Source: JACJYC01 sp964558465
GTDB taxonomy: Bacteria > Bacteroidota > Bacteroidia > Chitinophagales > Saprospiraceae
DNA length: 51,668 nt
Direction of reading: 5' to 3'
NCBI GenBank assembly: GCA_964558465.1
Contig: CAZLEF010000048.1
Coordinates: forward strand, 1 to 51,668
The notes beneath the pieces were generated by a model that ran no database searches, was not told where the DNA came from, and worked only from the letters and a program-made list of their open reading frames with translations. The translations under genes were made by a program, and so were the position numbers. Positions 22,588-33,300 of this stretch are shown here, in pieces. How positions within the stretch are numbered: position 1 is the first letter of the stretch; each line of letters starts with the position of its first letter.

Positions 22588-24441
22588 CTAGTGCCCCGCG
22601 TCGCGTTCACCTTCTTTCAGCGGTTCTATCTGGCTGATGAATTCGCGTCCGTCCTTGCCATAATCATACGGCCAGCGCTGAACGGCAGGAATGTTGCCCG
22701 GCCAGTTGCCGTGACCCGCCTTGATCGGCGTGGTCCATTCCAGCGTAGACGCGCCCCAGGGGTTTTGGGTTGTTTGTTTTTTACCTTTCCAGATGCTGTA
22801 GAAAAAGTTGATGACCATAAGCAACTGGGCGGCAAAAACAATGATGGCGGCAATGGTGATGAATTTGTTCATTTCGGCAAAATGGCGGAACGTTTCAAAG
22901 GTATCAAACCGGTAATAACGGCGAGGAACGCCGGCCATGCCCAGGTAGTGCATCGGCCAGAAAATGGCATACGCGCCTACCAGCGTCATCCAGAAATGGA
23001 TCTTGCCCAGGGTTTCATTCATAAACCTGCCGAACATTTTGGGGAACCAGTTGTAAACACCGGCGAACATGCCGAAGAAAGCGGCGACCCCCATCACAAT
23101 ATGGAAGTGGGCAACCACAAAATACGTATCGTGCAAAGGAATGTCGATGGCCGAGTTCCCCAGGAAGATGCCCGTCAAACCGCCCGAAATGAACATGGAA
23201 ACGAAACCCATGGCAAACAGGCTGGCCGAGTTGTAGCGAATATTCCCTTTGTACAATGTTGTGATCCAGTTGAATACTTTCACGGCCGAAGGAACGGCAA
23301 TGATCAGGGTAAAGATCACAAAGAAGTTGGAGATAAACGGATTGACACCCGACATGAACATATGGTGCGCCCAAACGATAAAACTCAGGAAGGCAATGGC
23401 CAGAATAGAATATACCATCGCCTTATAACCAAAGATCGGCTTGCGGGAATGTACCGACAGTACTTCGGATACGATACCCATCGCCGGCAGGATGATGATA
23501 TACACTTCAGGGTGGCCCAGGAACCAGAAAAGGTGCTGGTAGAGAATCGGACTGCCGCCCACATGGTCGAGCGCTTGCCCGCCGATGAATATTTCGCTCA
23601 GGTAAAAGCTGGTGCCAAGGCCGCGGTCGAACATCAGCAGGAAAAACCCGGATGCCAGAACGGGGAAGGAAAGCAAACCCAGGATGGCCGTGACAAAAAA
23701 CGCCCAGATGGTCAGCGGCATGCGCCACATGCTCATGCCTTTGGTGCGGAGGTTCAATACCGTGGTAATGTAGTTGATACCGCCCAGCAGTACCGATACC
23801 ACGAACAGCACAAGACTAACGATCCAGAGTGTCATGCCGGTTCCTGATCCGTCGGAAGCCTGCGGCAGCGCACTCAGCGGCGGGTAAGCCGTCCACCCGC
23901 CCGAAAAGGGCCCGGTATTGATCAGGAGGGAAGCAAACATAACCACACTGGCCATAAAAAAGAACCAGTAGGAAAGCATATTGAGGAACGGAGAGGCCAT
24001 ATCCCGCGCGCCCACCTGCAATGGGATCAGCAGATTGCTGAACGTGCCGCTAAGGCCGGCGGTCAATACAAAGAATACGATGATGGTGCCGTGCATCGTC
24101 ACAAGCGCGTAATAGAACTCCTGCGAAAGGGTTCCTATGCCTGCTTCATTGACCACGATCCATTTCCCCAGAATGGGTTTTAACCAGGCAATGCTTTCTT
24201 CCGGGAATCCCAACTGGAGACGAAAAACCAGCGACATCAACCCGCCGATAACCGCCCAGATCATCCCCGTGATCAGGAATTGACGGGCAATGATCTTGTG
24301 GTCCTGGCTGAAGATATAGGTCGTCAGAAAGTTGGACTGGTACTTGTCATCGTGATGATGCTCATGAAAGTGATCGTCGTAGCCAAGTTCCTGGATCAGA
24401 CGTTCATCTTGAGTTTCCGGATGGACATGTGCGTTTGCCAT
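22588..24441 (-). CDS. ctaD: Cytochrome c oxidase subunit I
   Basis: 617 residues from the ATG giving MANAHVHPETQDERL; the frame runs 20 codons further upstream without supporting features. Twelve membrane helices are expected. Key sites are visible: MHGTIIVFFVLTAGLSGTF (heme a His), the CuB His-Tyr region GHPEVYIIILPAMGIVSEVL with His and the cross-linked Tyr, VWAHHMFMSG (two CuB His), and HDTYFVVAHFHIVMG (heme a3 and heme a ligands). The GHPEVY motif with Glu indicates an A-type oxidase. It reduces O2 to water at the heme a3-CuB site and pumps protons. The short N-terminus (HEHHHDDKYQS) is His-rich. It lies between ctaC and ctaB in the same unit. Confidence 0.96.
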   Translation of the reverse strand: MANAHVHPETQDERLIQELGYDDHFHEHHHDDKYQSNFLTTYIFSQDHKIIARQFLITGMIWAVIGGLMSLVFRLQLGFPEESIAWLKPILGKWIVVNEAGIGTLSQEFYYALVTMHGTIIVFFVLTAGLSGTFSNLLIPLQVGARDMASPFLNMLSYWFFFMASVVMFASLLINTGPFSGGWTAYPPLSALPQASDGSGTGMTLWIVSLVLFVVSVLLGGINYITTVLNLRTKGMSMWRMPLTIWAFFVTAILGLLSFPVLASGFFLLMFDRGLGTSFYLSEIFIGGQALDHVGGSPILYQHLFWFLGHPEVYIIILPAMGIVSEVLSVHSRKPIFGYKAMVYSILAIAFLSFIVWAHHMFMSGVNPFISNFFVIFTLIIAVPSAVKVFNWITTLYKGNIRYNSASLFAMGFVSMFISGGLTGIFLGNSAIDIPLHDTYFVVAHFHIVMGVAAFFGMFAGVYNWFPKMFGRFMNETLGKIHFWMTLVGAYAIFWPMHYLGMAGVPRRYYRFDTFETFRHFAEMNKFITIAAIIVFAAQLLMVINFFYSIWKGKKQTTQNPWGASTLEWTTPIKAGHGNWPGNIPAVQRWPYDYGKDGREFISQIEPLKEGERDAGH

Positions 24442-24510
24442 TCGCTTGATAGATTTATTTCGTTCTGAAAAGGACTGCGGACAAAATATCCGCGCCTTCA
24501 ATTTTGTTCA

Positions 24511-26031
24511 TTATTGATTGAGAATCACAAATTCGGTCCGCCTGTTTTTGGCTCGGCCTGCCTCCGTATCATTGGTATCCACGGGAACGGTCTGGCCGTA
24601 CCCTTTCCGGGTCATGCGGTCGGCGGCAACCCCGGCATTGACCAGATAATCAAATACGGTTTGGGCGCGTTGTTCGGACAATGCCAGGTTCGCGTCCGGG
24701 TCTCCCGTATTATCGGTATGGCCGGCAACCTCGATGCGGAGGTTGGGATAACGATTCATGGCATCCGCCAGGTTATCGAGTTCGTAATTGGACAAGGCGG
24801 CCAGGGCAGCTGACCCGGTTTCGAAGTTCACGTAGGTGAAACGAATGGTTTTTGCCGCCGCTTCCTCCGCTGCGAGCGCTTTACCCAGCGCATCATCGAA
24901 TTCGGCTTTTCGGGCCTTCACCTCAAAGTCGAACAGTTGGTCTTTGAAGGGGTCGTCCGCCTTGAAACGGATGCTTGACAGGTAATAGGACTGTTGTTTT
25001 TCGAGCCAGCCCCGGTACTCGGCGTCATCCACGACCCGCACAAGCATCTTCATGCTGTAATGACCCGTTCCGCACAATTCTGCGCAAGCCAACTCGTAAT
25101 TAAACGTTTCCCACAGCATTTTAGTCGGGTCATTCGGATCAGGCCGCTGGTATTCTTTGTAGTCTTTCAGGGTCTGACGGTACTCTTCCGTAGACTTGGT
25201 CGGCTTGAAAACGATATAAGTCGGCATACCCGGAACAGCGTCGATCTTATTCCTGAAATGCGGCAGGTTGAAGTTGTGTAAAACATCCTTGGAAGTAACC
25301 CGGACCCGGACCAGGCGGTCCTTGGGCAGGACGATTTCCCCGACATGCATATCGTCCAGGTTTTTTTCGTCCTTCCAATCCTGGCCAAGCGGGTTGCTGT
25401 TGTTGATGAGTCTGAAATTTTTGGTCCCCACCTTGCCATCCTTGCCCGGGTAACGGATCGTCCAGCCGAACTGCCAGCCGGTCGCTTCAATTTCCAGGAA
25501 CTCGTTATCATTCTGAGGCGTCAGGGTGGAGACGGCGTCTTTCGGCACGTCTGCCATTACCTCGTTCCACGCATCGAGGCCGCCTACCACCAGATAGGTC
25601 ATTACGACCGCCGGGATCAGGGTCCAGATCATCTCCAGTTTGTTATCGTGGGAGATAAAATCGGCTTTTCTGCCCTTGTCCGCACGGTATTTCCATGCAA
25701 AATAGAACAAGGCGATATGGGTCAGCACGAACACGATGCCGGTAAAGAACAGCGTGACGTTGAACATGCCGTCCAGAACGCCCCCATGCGCCGAAGCGGA
25801 TTCATGGGGGCCGTACCCCAGCATATAATTCTTGTAATGGTAAGCAGAAACGAAGGTACCGATCAGAAAGAGCACAACAAAGGCAAGCATCATATTGGCG
25901 TGCCGTTTGTTGGCGAGGTCCTGCATTTCCTCTTCGCCGCGGATCTTGGCGGCCAATTCGGTAACCCGTCCGATCTGGACGACAACGATGCCGATCAAGA
26001 TGACACAAAGGATGGCTAAAAATGCCGTCAT
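24511..26031 (-). CDS. ctaC: Cytochrome c oxidase subunit II fused to OmpA-like domain
   Basis: 506 residues. Four membrane helices (about 2-22, 47-65, 88-112, 133-150) precede the CuA cupredoxin domain; family members often have only two. The CuA ligands are complete: His in LHNFNLPHF and CAELCGTGHYSM (Cys, Glu carbonyl, Cys, His, Met). After a helical, charged linker (about 350-393) the chain continues, in the same frame, into a full OmpA-like domain (394-506): FETGSAAL, VAGHTDNTGD, LALSEQRAQTVFDYLVNAGV, GYGQTVPV and GRAKNRRTEFVIL. The Asp of HTD and the Arg of EQRA, which bind diaminopimelate in peptidoglycan, are present. Subunit II's C-terminus faces the periplasm, so the domain could tether the oxidase to the cell wall. 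No c-type heme motif is present. Confidence 0.93.
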   Translation of the reverse strand: MTAFLAILCVILIGIVVVQIGRVTELAAKIRGEEEMQDLANKRHANMMLAFVVLFLIGTFVSAYHYKNYMLGYGPHESASAHGGVLDGMFNVTLFFTGIVFVLTHIALFYFAWKYRADKGRKADFISHDNKLEMIWTLIPAVVMTYLVVGGLDAWNEVMADVPKDAVSTLTPQNDNEFLEIEATGWQFGWTIRYPGKDGKVGTKNFRLINNSNPLGQDWKDEKNLDDMHVGEIVLPKDRLVRVRVTSKDVLHNFNLPHFRNKIDAVPGMPTYIVFKPTKSTEEYRQTLKDYKEYQRPDPNDPTKMLWETFNYELACAELCGTGHYSMKMLVRVVDDAEYRGWLEKQQSYYLSSIRFKADDPFKDQLFDFEVKARKAEFDDALGKALAAEEAAAKTIRFTYVNFETGSAALAALSNYELDNLADAMNRYPNLRIEVAGHTDNTGDPDANLALSEQRAQTVFDYLVNAGVAADRMTRKGYGQTVPVDTNDTEAGRAKNRRTEFVILNQ

Positions 26032-26096
26032 GATATATTTTCGTTTTTGATCAAACGTTAAATTAAAACCAATTGTTCACCCAAATTCCTGCCGTT

Positions 26097-27359
26097 TTAC
26101 GCCACATGGTGGTGTAAACTTTCCTCGATATAAGGATCCTTGGCCGGCACGAGCGGGGCACTGGCCAAACGGTTAAATACAACCAGTAAAAATAAGGATA
26201 AAAATCCGATCATGGTACCCAACTCCAGCGGGCCCGGAATCGTGAAACCCATCTGGAAGCCGTACCGCGCAACTTCAACCGTGTCATGACCGGCGCCGTG
26301 GCTGCCAAGGTGCATTACCGTTTCGCGGACGCCGGGTTTGATCATCAGGAAAAAGTCCCACCAATGCCCGAACAGCAACGCGATAGAAGTAAATGCAAGG
26401 ATCCCCATCTTGCGTTTTGCGTCATTCCGCATCAAAATGAAGAACGGTATCAAAAAGTTCAGGATCAGGTTGCCGTAAAACATGACCGGATAATTGGCGT
26501 AACGGTGTTTGAAATAAACCGTTTCTTCTCCGACGTTGGCATACCAGATCAGCATGTACTGGGAAAACCAGAGATACATCCAGAATACGCTGAATGCAAA
26601 CATATATTTACCCAGATCGTGCAGGTGGTTGGCCGTAACGTTCGGGAAATAGCCCCTCGACTTCAGGTAGATGATCGTCAGAATGGTCAGTGCAATGGCC
26701 GATACAAACCAGCTTACCGTGGTATACCAGGCAAACAAGGTGCTGTACCAATGTGCATCGACCGACATGACCCACTGCCAGATGATGGCTGCGCTGGTGA
26801 AACCGCCCACCGGCAGGAAAAAGGCCGACCACCTGCGGATCGCCCGGTGGTGGCTGTAATCGGCTGTGCCGTGAACGTCTTCGGCAAGTGAAAGGCTTCG
26901 GATTTTCAGCGCTACAAAAATCCATATCCCGACAATGATCAGGGTGCCGAAGGTATACCAGCCTTTATTGAGGAAGGAAGACTTGCCTTTCAGGATCGGA
27001 TCGCCGGACACGGCAGCGTCATCCGCCCAATGGTATAAATGGTGGAAATGCCCCCAAAGGCCGACGATGATCACTGCAAAGAGGGCCAGTCCCGGGATCA
27101 GAAACAAGGAATAGGCTTCCCATATCCGCTTGAATCCCGAATACCATCCGGCATAGGCAGTGGTAAAGGCTGCCATAATAAAAAGGGAAATGAAGCCGAT
27201 GCCGGTAAAAAATACCGTGTTGTGCAAATAATTGGACCAGAAACGGGTGAGGTGCCCGTCGTCGCCCAATATAGTCAGAAGGATGCACAAGGCGCCCAAT
27301 ATGATCCCGCCGATCAGGGTTGTCCTTAGCCTCGAAGACAGTACAAAATTATTTTCCAT
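26097..27359 (-). CDS. actF: Alternative complex III subunit ActF (membrane)
   Basis: 420 residues with about ten membrane helices. The pattern, with HHRAIRRWSAFFLPVGGFTSAA, a WVMSVDAHWYSTLFAWYT segment, DLGKYMFAFSVFWMYLWFSQYMLIWYANVGEE (read in parts) and KRKMGILAFTSIALLFGHWWDFFLMI, matches the quinol:cytochrome c oxidoreductase membrane subunit ActF, a relative of ActC/NrfD that lacks cofactors. It forms part of the membrane arm of alternative complex III. It is 35 bp after actE and 65 bp before the oxidase subunit II gene, so complex III and the oxidase are probably made from one transcript. Confidence 0.9.
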   Translation of the reverse strand: MENNFVLSSRLRTTLIGGIILGALCILLTILGDDGHLTRFWSNYLHNTVFFTGIGFISLFIMAAFTTAYAGWYSGFKRIWEAYSLFLIPGLALFAVIIVGLWGHFHHLYHWADDAAVSGDPILKGKSSFLNKGWYTFGTLIIVGIWIFVALKIRSLSLAEDVHGTADYSHHRAIRRWSAFFLPVGGFTSAAIIWQWVMSVDAHWYSTLFAWYTTVSWFVSAIALTILTIIYLKSRGYFPNVTANHLHDLGKYMFAFSVFWMYLWFSQYMLIWYANVGEETVYFKHRYANYPVMFYGNLILNFLIPFFILMRNDAKRKMGILAFTSIALLFGHWWDFFLMIKPGVRETVMHLGSHGAGHDTVEVARYGFQMGFTIPGPLELGTMIGFLSLFLLVVFNRLASAPLVPAKDPYIEESLHHHVA

Positions 27360-27394
27360 CGTAATAGACGATCTTTTAAGAAAATCTTTTTCAA

Positions 27395-28294
27395 TTAACG
27401 GTGCTCATTGTTATGAGTCCCCCCCGAACCGCCATCGTGCGCCGGAGATCCATTTTGCCCTTCTCCTGGGGGGATGGGGGGCATGGCGCGCATGGCCTCG
27501 AATTGTTTGCCGGGCGTGCCAAAAACCGGGTTGAAGGTATTTTTCTCTTCGTCGTAAGCCAGTTTCAGTTCCTTGGCCTGGAGGGAGCGGATATAATGGA
27601 TCACCTGCCAGCGTTCTTCATAGTTCAGTTTGTCTGCGTAGCTGCCCATGGCGTTTCTGCCGTACATGATGGAATGGTAAAAACGACCGTTGGAGGCTAC
27701 ATAAAAGGTGTCCTTGACAAAAATGGCAGGCACCAGCTTGTATTTTGCATTGGGGTTGATATCCGTGTTCACGAGGTAACCCTGGCCATCGCCGTTATCG
27801 CCATGGCAGGTTGCGCAAAAGTAAGTGTACAGTTCTTTGCCTTTTTCAAGGCCGGCGGCTGTGATGGGATATGGGTTTTCAACGACCTCGGCAATCGCCC
27901 TGGCACGCCCCTCATCCGTATCGGGATAATAATACGGGGTATGTCCGTTAATCGGCAGGCTCAATGCATTGAGTTGGTTCTTGCCGCGGAGTTTTTCCAG
28001 CATAGCGTCCCGGGCAGGGCCGTTTGGCGCCAGATAGATGCCGGCATACCCTCTTGGGACCGTACCCTTGACCGGCAACCGCGCAACCGATAACTGGCTG
28101 CGTTTGAAGGAACTGGCTTCATCCCAGGTATTGTAATAATAATTGCCGTAGGTGTTCGCCTCATACGCCACCGAATGCGCCATATCCGGTATGTACTCCG
28201 AACCGGTATATTCACCCCCTGCGGGTGAACAGGCGTTCAGTAAAATGGCCGCCAGAAAGGCGATCAACAAAAGCCGAATATTTTTCATTGCCAT
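27395..28294 (-). CDS. actE: Alternative complex III subunit ActE (cytochrome c lipoprotein)
   Basis: 299 residues. The signal peptide ends in a lipobox, AILLNAC, with the acylated Cys near residue 22. A region of about 110 residues without cofactor motifs is followed by a class I cytochrome c domain: AGLEKGKELYTYFCATCHGD carries the CxxCH heme site, and YGRNAMGSYADKL gives the axial Met, followed by ERWQVIHYIRSLQ. The C-terminus is Gly/His/Pro-rich and probably disordered. In alternative complex III this subunit carries electrons toward the oxidase. It begins 15 bp after actD. An alternative start two codons later is possible. Confidence 0.92.
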   Translation of the reverse strand: MAMKNIRLLLIAFLAAILLNACSPAGGEYTGSEYIPDMAHSVAYEANTYGNYYYNTWDEASSFKRSQLSVARLPVKGTVPRGYAGIYLAPNGPARDAMLEKLRGKNQLNALSLPINGHTPYYYPDTDEGRARAIAEVVENPYPITAAGLEKGKELYTYFCATCHGDNGDGQGYLVNTDINPNAKYKLVPAIFVKDTFYVASNGRFYHSIMYGRNAMGSYADKLNYEERWQVIHYIRSLQAKELKLAYDEEKNTFNPVFGTPGKQFEAMRAMPPIPPGEGQNGSPAHDGGSGGTHNNEHR

Positions 28295-28309
28295 TGTTTT
28301 CTCTTTACA

Positions 28310-28843
28310 TCAAATGGTTTTCAAGTTCACTTCCGAGGCGCCGGTACCCGTCAGGAAGGATTTCAATTGGCTGATCTCCGATTCTGAGGCTCCCTTGGCG
28401 TTGAAGGCCAGGCAGAACTTATCGTCCGTGATCCGGTCGTCCAGCGTCGGGTTGGTGATGCCCGGCGCCATGCCGCATATGGTATAGAAAGTAACCACCA
28501 TGCCCACGGAAGCCAGCAATACGGTCGTTTCAAAAGTGATGGGAATAAATGCCGGTACGGACCAGTAGGGCTTCCCTCCGAAAATGATCGGCCAGTCCCG
28601 GGTAAATACCCAGGTCATGAACAAAAAGGAGATCAACGTCCCGATGGCGCCATAAACAAAACCTGCAATATGGATGCGGCTTTCGGATAGTCCCATCGCT
28701 TCATCCAGGCCATGGACCGGAAACGGAGTGAATACATCCATGATCTCCAGGTGCTCATGTCTGGCTTTGTGTACAGCGGCCAACAACTCGGTTTCATCGT
28801 CGTAAAGGCCGTAGAGCACTTCTTTATTGTTATCTTTTGCCAT
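28310..28843 (-). CDS. actD: Alternative complex III subunit ActD (DUF3341)
   Basis: 177 residues. The N-terminal part (LYGLYDDETELLAAVHKARH, IMDVFTPFPVHGLDEAMGL) is the DUF3341 signature, followed by two membrane helices (about 60-80 and 95-130; HIAGFVYGAIGTLISFLFMT and FETTVLLASVGMVVTFYTIC) and a short cytoplasmic tail containing DDRITDDKFCLAF. The subunit anchors the periplasmic part of the complex. It lies between actC and actE with short gaps. Confidence 0.92.
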   Translation of the reverse strand: MAKDNNKEVLYGLYDDETELLAAVHKARHEHLEIMDVFTPFPVHGLDEAMGLSESRIHIAGFVYGAIGTLISFLFMTWVFTRDWPIIFGGKPYWSVPAFIPITFETTVLLASVGMVVTFYTICGMAPGITNPTLDDRITDDKFCLAFNAKGASESEISQLKSFLTGTGASEVNLKTI

Positions 28844-28876
28844 TGTCAGATATCATTCAATGCGTTAGTCAATGGA

Positions 28877-30304
28877 TTAATGATGGTGCGAACCACCGCC
28901 GGTTTCAACCGGGTGGGATTTGTGGCTGTGGGTGGCGTTTTTTCCCACAAACTGGTCGCCGGCCGTTTTCAAAATGGCTTTGATCTCCGCTACCGCCACA
29001 ACCGGGGCGATCCGTGCAAAGATCAGGTAGCAGGTGAAAAACAATCCCAGCGTACCCACAAACAAGCCGATCTCTACCCAGGTAGGGGTATAATAACTCC
29101 AACTGGAGGGCAGATAATCGCGGGCCAGCGTAGTGGCAATGATCACAAATCGTTCGAACCACATGCCGATATTCACAAAAATGGACATCACAAAAGTCCA
29201 GAATATACTTCTCCTGAATCGTTTGAACCAGAATAATTGAGGTGAGAGCACATTACAGGACATCATCCCGACGTACGACCACCAGTAAGGCCCCAGTACC
29301 CGGTTGGCAAATGCATACTGCTCGTAAATATACCCTGAGTACCAGGCGATGAACAATTCCGTCAGGTAGGCCACCCCGACGATGGTGCCGGTCAGCAGGA
29401 TCACCTTGTTCATGCTTTCAATATGATTCAGGGTGATGTACTGCTGCAATCCGTGGGTCTTCCGGGTGATCACCATCAGGGTTTGCACCATGGCGAACCC
29501 GGAGAAGATGGCGCCCGCCACAAAATAAGGCGGAAAAATGGTGGTATGCCACCCCGGAATGATGGAAGTGGCGAAGTCAAAGGATACGATCGTGTGAACC
29601 GAAAGTACAAGCGGAGTGGAAAGCCCCGCCAATACCAGCGACAAACTTTCGTGGCGCTGCCAGTGTTTGGCCGACCCGGTCCAGCCGAAGGAAAGGAAAT
29701 TGTAAAACCTGCGCCGCAAACCCTTTGCACGGTCGCGGATGGTCGCAAAGTCAGGCACCAAACCGGTATACCAGAAGAGCAATGAAACTGTAAAATAGGT
29801 GGAGATGGCGAAAACGTCCCACAACAGCGGCGAGTTGAAGTTCACCCAAAGCGGCCCTCTGGTATTCGGGTAGGGGAAGATGAAAAATCCCAGCCAAAGG
29901 CGGCCCATGTGGATCAACGGGAACTGGCCGGCGCACATGACCGCAAAAATGGTCATTGCTTCCGCGGCGCGGTTCACCCCTGTCCGCCATTTCTGGCGGA
30001 AAAGCAGGAGGATCGCGGAGATCAAGGTACCCGCGTGACCGATACCGACCCACCATACGAAGTTGGTGATATCCCAGCCCCAGCCGATGGTCCGGTTAAG
30101 GTTCCACGAGCCGATACCCACCCAAATGGTCCAGGTTACGCAAAAAACGTAAAATGCCAAGGCCGTAACGGCGATGAGGAACGCGATCACCCAGGCCTTG
30201 CTGGGGGTCCGCTCGGTCGGCGAGCAAATATCCTCCGTGATCTGGTGGTAGTTCTTACCACCTTCGATCAAGGGGTCGCGTATAACAGATACTGGTGCGC
30301 TCAT
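28877..30304 (-). CDS. actC: Alternative complex III subunit ActC (NrfD-like)
   Basis: 475 residues with about ten membrane helices of the NrfD/polysulfide reductase type. Typical segments: NFVWWVGIGHAGTLISAILLL (quinol-site helix), RAAEAMTIFAVMCAGQFPLIHMGR in parts, VHTIVSFDFATSIIPGWHTTIF and PPYFVAGAIFSGFAMVQTLM. ActC is expected to hold the quinol oxidation site and pass electrons to the iron-sulfur subunit ActB. The C-terminus is His-rich (HSHKSHPVETGGGSHHH). It begins 30 bp after actB. Confidence 0.95.
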   Translation of the reverse strand: MSAPVSVIRDPLIEGGKNYHQITEDICSPTERTPSKAWVIAFLIAVTALAFYVFCVTWTIWVGIGSWNLNRTIGWGWDITNFVWWVGIGHAGTLISAILLLFRQKWRTGVNRAAEAMTIFAVMCAGQFPLIHMGRLWLGFFIFPYPNTRGPLWVNFNSPLLWDVFAISTYFTVSLLFWYTGLVPDFATIRDRAKGLRRRFYNFLSFGWTGSAKHWQRHESLSLVLAGLSTPLVLSVHTIVSFDFATSIIPGWHTTIFPPYFVAGAIFSGFAMVQTLMVITRKTHGLQQYITLNHIESMNKVILLTGTIVGVAYLTELFIAWYSGYIYEQYAFANRVLGPYWWSYVGMMSCNVLSPQLFWFKRFRRSIFWTFVMSIFVNIGMWFERFVIIATTLARDYLPSSWSYYTPTWVEIGLFVGTLGLFFTCYLIFARIAPVVAVAEIKAILKTAGDQFVGKNATHSHKSHPVETGGGSHHH

Positions 30305-30334
30305 ACTATGCTGAATGATTGCTGTTTTTAAAAC

Positions 30335-33300
30335 TTAAGCCAATTCTTCCTTGCGGTTTACAATCTTTGCCTGATAATAAACCGAGGATTCGACGTTGAT
30401 TTCTTCAAGTACCAGGTAGTTCAGCGGGTTTTCCATGCGTTTGCTGACCTCTGCCTGGCTGTTATTGCGGTCTCCGAACACAATGGCGCCGGTCGGGCAA
30501 GCCGTTTGGCAAGCCGTTTTGACATCGTTGTCCTGAAGTTGCCGGCCTTCCTTTTTAGCGGTCAGTTTGCCTTCCTGGATGCGCTGAACACAGAAACTGC
30601 ACTTTTCGATCACACCGCGCGAACGAACCGTCACATCCGGGTTCAACACCATCCGGGTCAGGTTATCGGCGCCAAATGGCAGCGCTTCATCCTGGACGAG
30701 GGGTTCGTTGCTGGAGAACAGGTCGGCGGTCGTATAATCCAGCCAGTTGAAACGGCGGACCTTATAGGGGCAGTTGTTGGCGCAATAACGGGTGCCGATG
30801 CACCGGTTATAGGTCATCTGGTTGAGCCCTTCCGAACTGTGGTTGGTAGCCGCAACCGGGCAAACGTTTTCACAGGGAGCATTGTCGCAATGCTGGCACA
30901 TCATGGGTTGGTAAACTACGCTCGGGTTCTCGTAATCCCCGAAATAGTACCGGTCGATGCGCAACCAGGTCATTTCATGATGGCGATAGACCTCGTATTT
31001 GCCCACTACGGGGACGTTATTCTCGGCGATACAAGCTACCTGGCAGGCGCCGCAACCGATACAAGCGTTCAGGTCGACATGCATGGCCCAGTGGTGGCCC
31101 TGGCTATAGAATTCTTCCTTATATTTTTCGTAAGGATAAAGGGTGTTGATGTTCAGTTTATCGGCTTCATGCCGTTTTTCACTGATATGGGCGATCACTT
31201 CGCTCAGTTCATCGAGGTTACCCTGGTAGATAATAGAGCGATTGGTGAGGCCGCCCTGGAAGCCGGAGCCGAGGGTCATGGACGCCTTTTCATCCACGTT
31301 CAGCGGCTTGCCCGTGCTTTCATCCACGATCACCTGCCCGCTGTTGTCTTTGGCCGTCAAACCCATGCTGTGGTGGTGCTGGACACAGGCAAATTCCTTA
31401 TCCTTGCCCACCCCGTCTGAAACCGAGACGTCGGCATAATATTGTGTATTCCCATCCGCGTCGGCAGAAAGCCAGCCATAAACGTTGGTTCCGGTATCGT
31501 GGCCGAGCGCCTTGCCCATTTGTCCGGTCAGGGTGCGTCCGTAGCCCAAAGCAAGGGCGACAGTACCTTCCATCTGGCCGAATTGCAAAACGACGGTGCA
31601 GGTTTGTTTTACGCCGTTGGCTTCCACTTCAACCTTATCCGCTTCGCGATAAATTTCGTTCCGGTTGAGGTTTTTAAAAGTTTTGAAAGCGTTACCGCCT
31701 TCCCATTTTACGGGTACAGCCAGGTAATTGCCCCATACGCAGCGCGTTACGGGGTCTGGCATTTCCATCAGCCAGGGGTTTCCGGCGTATTGGCCGGCGC
31801 CCATGTTGACGGTTTCAAAGAAAGATATTTCCAATTCTGAAGAGCCTGGTTTGCGCACCTTTGCGGCGGCGGCGTTCACATCGCCGTTGAAGGTCATATC
31901 GCCTGCTTCCATCGGGAGTTCAAAAACCCCGTCGTGCAGGACGCTGTCCCAGAACATAGGAAAGGTTGCGTAGGCGGTTTGTTGCGGGAACAAAACGGTT
32001 TCCCAATGCGCTTTCAGGTATTCGAGGCAGGGTTGTTCTGCGGCGGTGTTCAGCGTTTCGCTTCTGGCCCAACGCAGGAGGCTTTCTTCCACCTGGCGGG
32101 TACCCGGGCGGCCCAATGCTGCAAAGATCGGGGAAATAACCGGTTGGATCAGGCTGAACTGGCCCAGTTTCGGTTCGGCATCGCCCCAGCTTTCCAGATA
32201 ATGGTGGACCGGCGCTGCGTAGTCGCAAAGCGCCATGGTTTCGTTCAGGACGCCTGCGAAGGAGACCTTGAGTTTGACTTTTTCAAGGCCTGCCCTGAAT
32301 TGGTCCGTATTAGGGATATCAAAAGCCGGGTTGGCGCCATCCAGGAAAAAAACAGCGTCGACCTGGCCTGCATTCATTTCCCTGATCAGGTTCTGCATGT
32401 TGGCATCGATGCCCTGGCGCTGGACGGATGCGTGGCCGAAGTCGAGCGTCCGGCCGTAGTTGCCCAGCATGCTGTTGATCCCGTTGATGAGGATCTGCTC
32501 ACCCGTATTATTGCTGCCGGAAACGACAAGGGAGGTTCCGGTTTGGGTCAGCAATTCTTTGGCAATTTCTTTGATCTTGCCGGTTGCGCCCGGGTTCAAA
32601 GCGGGTCCGCTGACCCGGGTACCGCCCGTAGAAGCCGCAATTTCATTGTACAGAGCCACGATGGCGGCGCCTTGTTCGGAGGGCTTCACCAGGATCCGGT
32701 GATCCGCGTTGGAACCGGTCAGGCTCATATGGCTTTCGATCTGGATATGGCGGGACATGGCCGGCTTGCTCGTGTTGCCGATCCGGCGTGTCCTGGCGTA
32801 TTGGGCGGCAAATTCAACCGGAGAGATCCAGGTACCCAGAAAGTCGGCGTCGAAGCTGACGATCATCCGGGTATTGTCGAAATGGTATGCCGGAATCACG
32901 CGGCGTCCGAAAGAGGCTTCGTTGGCCTGGAGGATCGCCGAACTGGAAACCGGATCGTATTCGACCAGGACGGTATTCGGGAATTTTGCCGAAAAATCAG
33001 CTATCGCCTTGCGGGTGGTAGGGCTCAGAATGGTATTGCCGACGATCCTGATCCTGGCGCCTTCGTTGAGTTTACCGGCAATTTCATTGTCGATTTCCAG
33101 CCAGGAAGGCCCCGATCCGCGTGTCGGCCGGTCGAGGGCGCCTTTTTGAAGGCGGTACGGGCCATCCAGGCGGTTGGTATCATAAAGGCTGAGCACGCTG
33201 GCTTGCGACCGCGCGCTGGTGCCGCCCATCGTCACTTTGGAGAAGCTGTTGCCTTCTATTTTAATAGGCCGGCCTTCCCGCGTTTTGACCAGGATGGCGC

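Noticed and set aside
22549..23847. 432-codon plus-strand frame opposite ctaD
   Set aside because: Antisense shadow with a charged, unstructured translation; ctaD is unmistakable on the other strand.
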